A stretch of DNA of 64,000 nucleotides from M3007 sp046329435 (GTDB lineage Bacteria; Bacteroidota; Bacteroidia; Chitinophagales; Saprospiraceae). Shown piece after piece: positions 18,274 through 26,681 of this stretch. The stretch spans positions 62,001 to 126,000 of the forward strand of contig JAXLUR010000005.1 in assembly GCA_046329435.1 (NCBI GenBank). The letters run 5' to 3'. The position numbers and the translations under genes are program-made. The notes beneath the pieces were generated by a model, which searched no databases, was not told where the DNA came from, and saw nothing but the letters and a program-made list of their open reading frames with translations. How positions within the stretch are numbered: position 1 is the first letter of the stretch; each line of letters opens with the position of its first letter.

Positions 18274-20064
18274 ATGAAAAAATCGCTCTTGTTCTTCGTG
18301 TTGGCGAGCACCATGAACCTTGCCGCGCAGTCGTTTCAAATCTTGAATTGCCCCAACACCCCGCCGGCATTTTCCGACGAGACGACCAATGACCCTGCTT
18401 TGTGGAATCAGCCCTATTTCTGGCAAAACCAGCTGGCTACGCACGATATGCCCGAAGCATCCGCCGACCTGTCCATCAGTGTTTCGAGCACCAATCCGGC
18501 CGGCCTCGTTTTCGATTACCAGTTGTTTCTAGATACCGATGGCGACGGCTTGGCGGAGACGGTCGTCGGGCCGTCCATCCTTTCCTTGCCGCCGGGTTAC
18601 ATTCGGTATGGCAACGTTGACAACCCCGGCTACAGCGGTGGCGTCCTTCGAAAGTTCGATGGCCGCGCCGTGCCGGATTCGAAGAAATACCGTTTTCGGA
18701 TGCGCAAAACAATCAGTGGAAACGAGGCTACGGTGAAAGCCGTTTGGGCGAGTTCGCCGGGGCTTTATTTCCCGGGAAAAGCCCCCAAACTGCCGTACGG
18801 CACCCATCGCATCAAGTGGACGGTGACCGATGCCAACGGCGACAGCGCTGTTTGTCAATATGTTTTTACGATCAGGGATGGCGCGCCGCCTGCCGTTGTG
18901 TGTTCAAATGACATTACTGCCAGCATCCTGCCTTCGGGCCAGTTTGCGCTCTGGGCCACCGACCTGCTGCAATATGCCACCGACAACAACGGGACGGCCG
19001 GTTTCAAGTTTTCGATCTGTCCCCACGGGGCCTACTCCGTCTTCCCGACCGACGTATTCGGCAATCCTTACACGTCGCTGAGCTGGACCTGCAACGACCT
19101 TGGCCAACAGGAAGTGGATGTCTGGGCGCAGGATGTTTTTGGCAATGCTTCGTACTGCACCGCCACTTTTACCTTGCAGGACTTTGCCGGCAATTGTGAA
19201 AACAACAGCGGAGTGCCGGTATGCGCCCAAAACTGGTGCAACCACGAAGGGATAGAAGAAGTCAGTTTTAACCTGCAAAGCACCACTCCTCCGCCCCCGG
19301 GGCTGCCTCCGATATGGTACTTTTGGTTATCGGCGGATAATGGCTGCACCAGCTTCCCGCTCAATGCCATCCCGCTTAGTTCGGATTTTACACTGACCGC
19401 ATTTAAAGACGACAACCCGCTCAACGGCGTCGGCACTTACGACCTCCTGCTGATCAAATTGCACCTTGATGGCACCCAACCCTTCACGCAGGCGTGGCAG
19501 TATATCGCTGCCGACGTCAACAACGACGGAGTGGTCAGCGGGGCAGATACCATTGAGCTCAAAAACCTGATCACAGGTATTTATACGGAACTGCCCAACA
19601 ACACGTCGTGGCGCTTCTTTGCCGATACCTGCGACTTTTCAGCGCCTTACCCCATCTCTTGTCCAGAGGAAATTCAGGTAGTCAATTTCAATTCGGGCGC
19701 CTACACGGATCTTGGTTTCTATGGCATCAAAATCGGCGACCTGAATTGCACCAGCATCGCCAACAACGTACAGCCGCCTTCGGAGCGGCAAAACGATTCC
19801 GAAAACCGCCCGATCATCCTGGGTGCGCGCCCCAACCCGGTTAAAGACGCCGCTCTCGTCCCGGTGTTTGTCGGCGAAACGACGACCGGCTATTGCGAAC
19901 TGTTCGACCTGAACGGCAGGCTCGTCTGGAGCCGTCAAACGGATATTCAGACAGGTTGGCAAAATGTCGAACTGCCGGCCGAGGCCTTTCCTCAAAGCGG
20001 CGTTTATGCCTGGCGAGTCCGGGTAGATACTTCGGTTGCCACTGGCAAACTGGTAAAAGAATAG
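18274..20064 (+). CDS. T9SS surface protein with canonical dockerin-like loop, no cohesin-like module (family copy 4)
   Basis: A 596-residue member of the same family. The start at 18274 (MKKSLLFF) is preferred over a GTG at 18238 because it gives a clean signal peptide (ending NLAAQ). The N-module begins with DPALWNQPYFW (about 39). The dockerin-like segment (about 379-447) carries a near-canonical calcium loop, DVNNDGVVSGAD, unlike the Ser-substituted loops of the other copies. After KIGDLNCTS the protein passes through a short polar linker straight to the sorting domain (about 514-596, ARPNPVKDAA), so the cohesin-like domain is missing. Last gene of the probable three-gene operon; convergent with the rRNA methyltransferase. 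Confidence 0.75.
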   Translation: MKKSLLFFVLASTMNLAAQSFQILNCPNTPPAFSDETTNDPALWNQPYFWQNQLATHDMPEASADLSISVSSTNPAGLVFDYQLFLDTDGDGLAETVVGPSILSLPPGYIRYGNVDNPGYSGGVLRKFDGRAVPDSKKYRFRMRKTISGNEATVKAVWASSPGLYFPGKAPKLPYGTHRIKWTVTDANGDSAVCQYVFTIRDGAPPAVVCSNDITASILPSGQFALWATDLLQYATDNNGTAGFKFSICPHGAYSVFPTDVFGNPYTSLSWTCNDLGQQEVDVWAQDVFGNASYCTATFTLQDFAGNCENNSGVPVCAQNWCNHEGIEEVSFNLQSTTPPPPGLPPIWYFWLSADNGCTSFPLNAIPLSSDFTLTAFKDDNPLNGVGTYDLLLIKLHLDGTQPFTQAWQYIAADVNNDGVVSGADTIELKNLITGIYTELPNNTSWRFFADTCDFSAPYPISCPEEIQVVNFNSGAYTDLGFYGIKIGDLNCTSIANNVQPPSERQNDSENRPIILGARPNPVKDAALVPVFVGETTTGYCELFDLNGRLVWSRQTDIQTGWQNVELPAEAFPQSGVYAWRVRVDTSVATGKLVKE

Positions 20065-20073
20065 GTTCAAACG

Positions 20074-20114
20074 AGCTGTCTGGCGTACGGGATCAGCTGG
20101 TAGGCCAGACAGCT
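20074..20114. terminator. Hairpin between convergent genes
   Basis: Arms AGCTGTCTGGC (20074-20084) and GCCAGACAGCT (20104-20114) form a perfect 11-bp stem with a 19-base loop. No long T-run follows on either side, and the minus arm overlaps the stop codon of the methyltransferase gene, so termination is likely but not certain. Confidence 0.4.
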
Positions 20115-21474
20115 ATCCTTTCAGTTCCATGCGAATTCTCCGTTCGGCGGGCAGGTAGTTGTTCATGCGGTTGGGCAATACTTTTATCCAGCCGAGCGCC
20201 AGCCCGTGAAAAGCTGCGAGTGCCCAGCCTTTGGGCGTGTCCGGCGGCAAATCGAAGGTTTCTTTTTTCAGAAAACGCAAAGCCAGTTCGCGGCTCAATT
20301 CGATTCGCGGCGCCTGTTCCGATACGGCTGTGCTCAATGCGAGGGCATGATCGGGGGCAAAATCCTTTCCTTTAAACTGGCCGATACGCAGCCCGAACCA
20401 TTTGTTTTTCAAATACTTGTCGAGCAAAAGATAGTCGGCTTCAAGGGCAGCTGGCAACGCCAGTACGTCGCCTGCCGGTGTCAGAAAATACCGGAAATCT
20501 GCCGGCCGGCTCATCCAGTTTTGCATGTCGGGCAACTGCGCTTTGGGCAGTGGTTTCAAGCTGCGGAAGGCCGACGGGAGCGCGAGGCGAGCCGGGCTAC
20601 CCTCGTTTTTACGCAGGGCGGCCAGGAAAAAACCTTCTCCCCGAAGCCGGTGCGGGTAAAAATGATATTGACCGTCGTTTGCGACGATGCCCCAGGCTGC
20701 CGGCAGATCGAGCGGAATACTTTGTAGGCCGAACTCCGCGCGCAGCCATTCCACGTTATCCTCGTTTTCCTGCCGGTTGTAGGTACAGGTGCTGTACAGC
20801 AAAACGCCGCCGGGCGCCAGGGTTTCCACGGCCTCAGCCAGAATACGTCGCTGTCTTGCGGCACAAAGCCCCACATGGGCCGGCGACCATTCGTCACGGG
20901 CATCGGTGTCTTTTCGAAACAGGCCTTCGCCGCTGCACGGTGCGTCGGCAAGCACCACGTCGAAGCAGCCCGACAAGTCGCCAAAAGCCTCCGCATCGGC
21001 GCTGACCACGGCGATGTCGGGCAAGCCCCAGCGTTCGAGATTTTCGCGCAAAACGCCCACCCGCGACTGAATGACCTCATTGGCCACCAACAGGCTGCCC
21101 GGGGCGAGCATGTCTGCCAGGAGGGTGCTCTTGCCACCTGGGGCAGCGCATAAGTCCAACACTTTCAAGGGTTTGGAAAAGTCTGCTGTTTGCCGGGCTG
21201 CCTCGTAAACAAACATCGACGAAGCCTCCTGCACGTAGTAGGCTCCGGCGTGCAACAGGGGATCAAGGGTAAAAACCGGGCGCTCGGGCAAATAATAACC
21301 CTTTGGATGCCAGGGTACGGGCTGGCCGGCAGCAATAGGTGCTCCGCCAGGCGGTGTTTTATGCGAATGAAGACGGATGCTGACCGGCGGAGGCTCCTGC
21401 AGGGCGGCCTCGAAGGCCGCGTATTCCGCACCCAGCAGGGTTTGCATTTGTTGTTGAAAATCAGGCGGTAGCAT
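20113..21474 (-). CDS. rRNA (cytosine-5) methyltransferase, NOL1/NOP2/Sun family (RsmF/YebU-like)
   Basis: A 453-residue SAM-dependent RNA m5C methyltransferase. The SAM-binding motif I is LDLCAAPGGKST (about 105-116). Motif IV, DAPCSGEG, and motif VI, YSTCTYNRQENE, supply the two conserved cysteines (release and nucleophile). The C-terminal third resembles the RsmF-type PUA-like RNA-binding region, with LALGWIKVLPNRMNN near the end. Likely target is 16S rRNA. The start is 31 bases downstream of the phosphopantetheinyl transferase stop, suggesting a two-gene unit. Confidence 0.85.
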   Translation of the reverse strand: MLPPDFQQQMQTLLGAEYAAFEAALQEPPPVSIRLHSHKTPPGGAPIAAGQPVPWHPKGYYLPERPVFTLDPLLHAGAYYVQEASSMFVYEAARQTADFSKPLKVLDLCAAPGGKSTLLADMLAPGSLLVANEVIQSRVGVLRENLERWGLPDIAVVSADAEAFGDLSGCFDVVLADAPCSGEGLFRKDTDARDEWSPAHVGLCAARQRRILAEAVETLAPGGVLLYSTCTYNRQENEDNVEWLRAEFGLQSIPLDLPAAWGIVANDGQYHFYPHRLRGEGFFLAALRKNEGSPARLALPSAFRSLKPLPKAQLPDMQNWMSRPADFRYFLTPAGDVLALPAALEADYLLLDKYLKNKWFGLRIGQFKGKDFAPDHALALSTAVSEQAPRIELSRELALRFLKKETFDLPPDTPKGWALAAFHGLALGWIKVLPNRMNNYLPAERRIRMELKG

Positions 21475-21505
21475 AGGTTGCTGGAGCGTATTTTTTCAAA
21501 TAAAC

Positions 21506-22180
21506 CTAATCGGGCAAACACACGGTCCACGTAAAAGCGGGGGCATTGTCGGGGCGCGCCAAAGCCGAAAAAAGCCGGTAGCGTTGCAAGGCGCCACCCT
21601 TGTCGACCAAACCGCCGGCAATGGTACGATGTCCGTCCCAATTGAACGGCAAGACCCGGATATGTTCGCGAAAATCGAGGGCTTTCAGACCGTAGGATTT
21701 GTAAAGACTTTCTTTGGCCGTCCAGAACAGGTGTTGTAAAACAAACTGCTCGTCGATTGCGTATCGACCGATGAATTCTGCCTCTTCGGGGCGAAGAAAC
21801 TTGTAAGCCAGCCTCGGCATTTTATCTACCAGCACCTGGATATCGCAACCGCAATTGGTCTGGGCCGAATGGAACAGCAGGGCGCCCACAACGCCGTGAG
21901 AATGGCTGAGCGAACAGGCAAGGCCTTTGTTGTCGGGGAAAAAGGGCTTGGAAAAAGCGTCTTTGGCCAGCGGCAGGCGCACATCGCTGCCCGAAATATG
22001 GTGCAAAAGCCAGCGCCCGGCCAGCCATTCGATGCGCCGAGGGCCTTTGAGCGGCTCAAATTCTGCTAATTCCTCAACGGAAAGCGGTGTATTTTCCCGA
22101 AAATAGGCCTCGTCTTCGGTAGCATGCCACACGGCAAAGGCGGCGGCAGGATCGGGATGGGTGAGGAAAAGAAGCGGCAT
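21506..22180 (-). CDS. 4'-phosphopantetheinyl transferase (Sfp/AcpT-like)
   Basis: Transfers phosphopantetheine from CoA to a carrier-protein serine. The magnesium/CoA signature is GCDIQ followed by KFLRPEEAEFI and FWTAKESLYKSYG, the W-x-x-KE-x-x-x-K pattern of the superfamily. The start at 22180 (MPLLFLTHP) gives 224 residues and the typical N-terminus; the frame is open to 22243. Upstream of and close to the rRNA methyltransferase. Whether it serves fatty-acid ACP or a secondary-metabolite carrier cannot be told from here. Confidence 0.8.
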   Translation of the reverse strand: MPLLFLTHPDPAAAFAVWHATEDEAYFRENTPLSVEELAEFEPLKGPRRIEWLAGRWLLHHISGSDVRLPLAKDAFSKPFFPDNKGLACSLSHSHGVVGALLFHSAQTNCGCDIQVLVDKMPRLAYKFLRPEEAEFIGRYAIDEQFVLQHLFWTAKESLYKSYGLKALDFREHIRVLPFNWDGHRTIAGGLVDKGGALQRYRLFSALARPDNAPAFTWTVCLPD

Positions 22181-22290
22181 TTCGCGAAGGTGCGAAATCG
22201 GAACGGAAACGCCAAAAGAGGATTGGGGGTTGACAAAAGACACACTGCTTCATGTCATGTATTTATCAACCCCCATCCCTCTGTCCGTGC

Positions 22291-23817
22291 TTATTCGCGC
22301 CGAATCAGCTGCCGGCTGAAATGCTGCCAGGGCGTACGCAACTCGAGATAATAGACGCCCGCCGGCAATTGGGCCGTCGGCAACGAAAGGTTCTGATCGC
22401 CCGCCGACAGCATCGTATTCGACCATGAATTCAGCACCGGCCGGCCGAGCGCGTCGTACAGCACCAGCGAAACGGGGCTGTTTTCAGGCAGGGAAAATGA
22501 GACCTGCAACTCGTTGCCAAACGGATTGGGCACACAACGCGGCTGCGGCAGTAAGCCTGCTGCGGGCGTGTTGTCGCGTTCTCCTGCGCCGGGGTCATTA
22601 AGCGGCCCGGCCTCGCAAGGATTGATGAACGCCCGGAATGCAACGCCGTTTTGGGCATGAAACCCGGGTTTGAGGCGAATATTGTCGCCGGTTTGGTACG
22701 TCACACTGGAACTGCCGGAAATCTGATTCCAGCCCACGATGACGTCCTGCGAGTGAAAATCGGCTGTCAGCCCTACGAATGCATCGGTAAAAAACAGCGC
22801 ACGCGGGCAGGCGCCGCCGCAACCGCCAGCGCTCAACAGCGCGTCGCGACCGCCTCCCGGGCTAAAAGACGCCAGCATGCGCGCTTTTTGCCCGGCCGAA
22901 AACATGTACATGCAGGCGTCGTCGGTATAATCCATGTAATTCATCGACATGTCGCCGTTGGGTCCGTTGCTGCAACTGATGGTGACACCCGGGCATCCGC
23001 CGTTGGCGTTAAGTTGATTGGGCGTGTCGGCCACGTTGTCGGAGTCGGTACAGGTGGGCGGGTTGTCGTCGGCAAAAATGTGGATCAGGTTGAGCCAGTG
23101 ACCTACTTCGTGGGTGGTGGTACGCCCCAGATCGAAGGGGGCGACCGCAGAGCCGAACTTGCCAAAGGCGAACACGTCGATCACGACGGCATCGGTTGCG
23201 GCAGAAGCGGTCAGGGGATAGGGCGCATAACCGAGGGTTCCGCCTGTCAGCTCGCACACGTACAGATTGAGGTAGTGCTGTGTATCCCACGCGTCGATAC
23301 CGCCGCTGCCGGCAAACATCATGTCGTTGGTGGGGTAGGTAAAAGGCCCGTGTGCGGTGGCCGTACGGGTAATGCCGGAGCTCGGGTTGCCGTCGGGATC
23401 GACCGAAGCCAGGCAAAATTGAACCTGAATATCCGACGCCAAAGGCTGAAAAGGCACAAACTCGGTCGGTACGGATAAGGCATAGTCGGTATTCAACTTG
23501 CGATAGTCTTCATTCAGCACCTCGATTTGAGCATACACCTGTTCGTCGGAAATGTTCTCGGCGGCATTGTTGAATACGATATGCACCACGACCGGAATGG
23601 TGACGACGCTGTTGGGCAAAGCACTGCTGCGGGAAGCTTCGCCGGAAGCGATGCGCTGTTCGAGCAGCGCGTGTTTTTTGGCCCCTTCCGGGTTGGTTTG
23701 CGCCAGCATTTTGACATACTCGGCAGTACCGCAATTGCGCTGTGCCGACAGTCTTGTGGGCCACCCCGCCGCGGCAATCATCCCGATCAGGGCTGCCAGC
23801 AAAATTGATTTTTTCAT
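22291..23817 (-). CDS. Secreted M43 (cytophagalysin/pappalysin-type) metalloprotease with T9SS sorting domain
   Basis: A 508-residue protein with a signal peptide (about 1-26, ending RLSAQ). The zinc site is HEVGHWLNLIH at 236-246 (third ligand His246) with the Met-turn in SMNYMDY (about 291-297), which defines the M43 metzincins. A beta-rich segment follows the protease domain, then the type A sorting domain (about 430-508, LPQPRCVPNPFG to the terminal RRE). It should be exported to the surface or medium to cut proteins. It lies 26 bases downstream of the tail-fibre-like gene and probably shares its transcript. Confidence 0.85.
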   Translation of the reverse strand: MKKSILLAALIGMIAAAGWPTRLSAQRNCGTAEYVKMLAQTNPEGAKKHALLEQRIASGEASRSSALPNSVVTIPVVVHIVFNNAAENISDEQVYAQIEVLNEDYRKLNTDYALSVPTEFVPFQPLASDIQVQFCLASVDPDGNPSSGITRTATAHGPFTYPTNDMMFAGSGGIDAWDTQHYLNLYVCELTGGTLGYAPYPLTASAATDAVVIDVFAFGKFGSAVAPFDLGRTTTHEVGHWLNLIHIFADDNPPTCTDSDNVADTPNQLNANGGCPGVTISCSNGPNGDMSMNYMDYTDDACMYMFSAGQKARMLASFSPGGGRDALLSAGGCGGACPRALFFTDAFVGLTADFHSQDVIVGWNQISGSSSVTYQTGDNIRLKPGFHAQNGVAFRAFINPCEAGPLNDPGAGERDNTPAAGLLPQPRCVPNPFGNELQVSFSLPENSPVSLVLYDALGRPVLNSWSNTMLSAGDQNLSLPTAQLPAGVYYLELRTPWQHFSRQLIRRE

Positions 23818-23843
23818 GTGGTGAAAAATTGAAGGGTAAACCG

Positions 23844-25199
23844 TTAGTGTTTTTCAATCTGTGCCTTAAGGGCGGCATTTTCCGCTTCGAGGCGCTTGTT
23901 GGACGCTTCCAGGGCTTCGAGGCGTTTTTCCATTTCAAAAAGGTGGAGATATACCTCCTCGAGGTTTTGCGTGACGGCAAGTTGCGTCTGGCCCAGGGGC
24001 AAACCGTTTTCTGCCACTTCGGCGGCAGTCGGTACGCCAGGCAGGTGACGGTTTTCCTGCACATATTTTTCTTTTTCAGCCAGGGGCATCAAGGCATAAT
24101 CTTCTGCAAAGACGTAGTCGGGCCATGCCGGGATCAGCGCGACCTTGGCTTCCGTGCAAATCATGCTGCCGCCGACATAGAGCTGGTGTACCAGCGGGCC
24201 GGCGTGGGGCGGGTTGGGCACCGATGCGCCGAGGATCAGGGTGCCGTCGATTCGGCCGCCGCCGTTGACATCGAGGTTGCCGTTGACGTTGGCGTTGCCG
24301 TTCACATTGTTGTCGCCGGTAATGCTGGCATTGCCGCCGACATTGATGTTGTTGTTGAAACGGGCCGAGCCGCCTACATGAAGGCGGAAAGCGCCATCCG
24401 GGGCATTGCCTACACCGATACCGACATTGGCGCCGTTGTCGAACAACTGACTGTCGCCCAGGCCGTTGGCGCTGGTGAATTTTGCAACAAAATTGGTCGA
24501 GCCGTTGATGTCGCCGCCGGTCAGCAGCCGTTGCCACGCTGCTCCCGTCCAGTCGGTGGCATTGCCGGTTTTGTAGCGGTTGTAAATACCGTCGTCGCCG
24601 AAGAAAAGCTGATGATCGGAAGAGGTGCCGTTGAGGTCGGGCGCAACCGTCAGTACAGCGCCGAAATCGTTGCCTGCGCCGGCCGGTACACCGATGACGC
24701 TGCGTTGTTTGCGTTCAAAATACGCTTCGGTTAAGTAGGTGTTCGGCGCATCGTTGGTCGTGGAGTTGTTATCGATGTGCCAGCGCCCGTAATAGTCGCC
24801 GCTGGTGTGGGTATTGCCCACGACATCGAGGTGATACTGCGGGTTGATGGTGCCGATGCCCACCAGGCCACTCGAATTGATAATCATACGGTTGGACTGG
24901 AACGGTCCGGTGCGGAATACCAGGTTGCCGTACAGAAAGCCAGGCACCACCGGCCCTTCCAGCCACGACAGGATGGAGGCGCCTGTCTTGATGTTGCCGG
25001 GAGCAGTCAGGGCGTTAAATTTGATACGCCCCGTTGTGTCGCCCGCCACAGCCGGCTGGCCGCCGCCCGGGCCCCCATTGTGAAAATAGAAGATGAGTTC
25101 GGGCTTTTGGCCGGAGATCTGAGCGGAAAGCGGGGTGGAAAACCAGTTGAAAACAGCTGTCAGGAGAAGGAAAACAGGAAGAATACGCGCTTTTTTCAT
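23844..25199 (-). CDS. Secreted tail-fibre-like protein with C-terminal coiled coil
   Basis: A 451-residue protein with a signal peptide (start MKKARIL at 25199, cleavage near LSAQ). The N-terminal half carries the VGIGTINPQYHLDV motif frequent in Bacteroidota tail-fibre/collar-like surface proteins. A stretch of Asn/Gly-rich short repeats (about 310-345; INVGG, ITGDN, VNGNA, VNGGG) looks like a beta-solenoid. The C-terminus has the block WPDYVF..DYALMPL and ENRHLPG, then a leucine-rich coiled coil (about 415-451), probably a trimerisation domain. No prophage genes lie nearby, so it is a host surface protein rather than phage. Function unknown. Confidence 0.65.
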   Translation of the reverse strand: MKKARILPVFLLLTAVFNWFSTPLSAQISGQKPELIFYFHNGGPGGGQPAVAGDTTGRIKFNALTAPGNIKTGASILSWLEGPVVPGFLYGNLVFRTGPFQSNRMIINSSGLVGIGTINPQYHLDVVGNTHTSGDYYGRWHIDNNSTTNDAPNTYLTEAYFERKQRSVIGVPAGAGNDFGAVLTVAPDLNGTSSDHQLFFGDDGIYNRYKTGNATDWTGAAWQRLLTGGDINGSTNFVAKFTSANGLGDSQLFDNGANVGIGVGNAPDGAFRLHVGGSARFNNNINVGGNASITGDNNVNGNANVNGNLDVNGGGRIDGTLILGASVPNPPHAGPLVHQLYVGGSMICTEAKVALIPAWPDYVFAEDYALMPLAEKEKYVQENRHLPGVPTAAEVAENGLPLGQTQLAVTQNLEEVYLHLFEMEKRLEALEASNKRLEAENAALKAQIEKH

Positions 25200-25373
25200 T
25201 TTTTGGCACATTTTGGAAGTGAGAAGAGGTTGGCTCATAACGAGGCCCCAAAGATTCGCCATGCAGGACACCCTTCTTGGAAATACGTTGGAAATGATTT
25301 GGAAACCCGAAAAAAGATGCGCACTTTTGGGCGACCCAATTGAATTCTGTTTACCAAAAAATCAAACCCCAAA

Positions 25374-25703
25374 ATGGACAAGAAGGATTTCTTCGTCTTC
25401 AGCGCCCTGCTGTCCGACGTCCACACCAAAGCATTCGGTGAACCCCTTTCCCGTCTTTCTCACAGTAAAGCACAAAGCCTCAGCTGGATGGTTTACGAAG
25501 CCACAGGAGCCCTGTTGAGTTACAAAACACTCGGCAACTACGTGGCTGCGGTGTTGGAATCAGCTCCGGAAAAAATCAATCCTACCGGCATGACGCTGTC
25601 GATCCTCGCCTGTTATGTTGCGGAGCCCGTTGGCGGCCGCTGCAACGGCCTGGCCTGGTTCAAATACAGATCCGCGGTTTTAGGCCGGCAAATGGCTGCC
25701 TGA
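25374..25703 (+). CDS. Hypothetical helical protein (109 aa), possibly truncated
   Basis: I do not recognise a named family. Residues 1-80 look all-helical (LSRLSHSKAQSLSWMVYEA, SYKTLGNYVAAVLES, TLSILACYVAEP) and read like an N-terminal domain of something larger. From about residue 82 the sequence becomes irregular and the frame ends 24 bases inside the 3' end of the convergent cupin gene, which could mean a lost C-terminal part. No signal peptide. It is divergent from the tail-fibre-like gene, with 174 bases between starts. Confidence 0.5.
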   Translation: MDKKDFFVFSALLSDVHTKAFGEPLSRLSHSKAQSLSWMVYEATGALLSYKTLGNYVAAVLESAPEKINPTGMTLSILACYVAEPVGGRCNGLAWFKYRSAVLGRQMAA

Positions 25704-26027
25704 GCGACCCAGCTCTCCGCCTTTGGGCCCGTAGAAGATTACCCAGGTACTGAAATCTTCGGAAAATTGTAAAAAACGGTGCTCTACACCGGCCGGAACG
25801 AACAGCAGATCGCCCGGCCCGAAAGGGTATTGCTCCGAGCCGTTTTGAAAGATGCCCCAGCCGGAAATGACGACGTATAATTCGTCCTGTGCATGGGGTT
25901 GCTGCGGGTCGTGGCCACGGGGAACGTATATTTCAACCGACATCGTGCCGTGCCGGAAGAGTTCCATGAAGGTCTTACCTTCGTGGGTCTGCAAACGCCC
26001 GAGTGCTTCCTGAGGATTGATTTTCAT
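25680..26027 (-). CDS. Small cupin-domain protein
   Basis: A 115-residue single cupin. Metal-site motifs are visible as PHAQDELYVVISGWG (motif 1; His, Glu) and PFGPGDLLFVPAGVEHRF (motif 2; His). Such proteins are metal-binding enzymes or small-molecule sensors; the substrate cannot be read. Its ATG (25025-type overlap, bases 26025-26027) shares the tetramer CATG with the start of the glycosylase gene on the other strand, so the real start may be Met21 at 25967, although that would lose part of the first strand. Confidence 0.75.
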   Translation of the reverse strand: MKINPQEALGRLQTHEGKTFMELFRHGTMSVEIYVPRGHDPQQPHAQDELYVVISGWGIFQNGSEQYPFGPGDLLFVPAGVEHRFLQFSEDFSTWVIFYGPKGGELGRSGSHLPA

Positions 26028-26649
26028 GCTTAAAACAGATTTTATAACAACAAATGTACGCCTTGACGCGGCGTTCTACCAGCGTCACGACGTGCTTGCT
26101 ATTGCCCAGGAACTGCTCGGACAAATTCTGGTCACCCAATTCGACGGGTTGCGCACCAGCGGGCGAATTACCGAAGTGGAGGCTTATCGAGCGCCCGACG
26201 ATCGAGCTTGCCACGCCTGGAACAACCGCCGCACCCCGCGCACAGAAATCATGTTTCAGGCCGGGGGGAGGGCTTACATTTATCTGTGCTACGGCATCCA
26301 CCACCTGTTCAACGTCGTGACCGGGCCGGAAGGCGCTGCGCAGGCCGTACTGGTACGCGCAATAGAGCCGCTTGAAGGGTTGGAACACATGCTCGAAAGG
26401 CGCAGGTCGAAACAGTTGACCACCACGTTGACGACCGGCCCGGGCGCCTTGACGCAGGCGCTTGGCCTGTACACCCGTTTTAACGGGCAAAGTTTGCTCG
26501 CGCCGGACTCGCCGGTTTGGATCGAAAAGAGCGAAGCCCCGAGCCGTATTGCATCCGGCCCCCGTATAGGGGTGGATTATGCCGGTGAGTGCGCTGCCTG
26601 GCCCTGGCGATTTTGGTTGCCCGAATCGCAGTTTTTTCGCAAAAAGTAA
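26026..26649 (+). CDS. DNA-3-methyladenine glycosylase, AAG/MPG family
   Basis: Base-excision repair of alkylated purines, unrelated in fold to the AlkA-like enzyme at 8829. The 207-residue protein has the family signature: LLGQILV, the catalytic glutamate in ITEVEAYRAPDDRACHA, and the DNA-intercalating region with AYIYLCYGIHHLFNVV. It ends with RIGVDYAGECAAWPWRF, as expected for MPG proteins. ATG at 26026 is the only sensible start; one base earlier begins the cupin start codon on the minus strand. Confidence 0.9.
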   Translation: MLKTDFITTNVRLDAAFYQRHDVLAIAQELLGQILVTQFDGLRTSGRITEVEAYRAPDDRACHAWNNRRTPRTEIMFQAGGRAYIYLCYGIHHLFNVVTGPEGAAQAVLVRAIEPLEGLEHMLERRRSKQLTTTLTTGPGALTQALGLYTRFNGQSLLAPDSPVWIEKSEAPSRIASGPRIGVDYAGECAAWPWRFWLPESQFFRKK

Positions 26650-26681
26650 GGGCTTTATGTATTTTTCAGCCGTCAAAACAA

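Noticed and set aside
24240..24360. Short repeats in the tail-fibre-like gene as a possible CRISPR or tandem DNA repeat
   Set aside because: They encode Asn/Gly-rich beta repeats within an intact frame and lack the fixed repeat-spacer layout of a CRISPR array.
23844..25199. Prophage origin of the tail-fibre-like gene
   Set aside because: No phage structural, integrase or lysis genes lie nearby, and the protein has a signal peptide.
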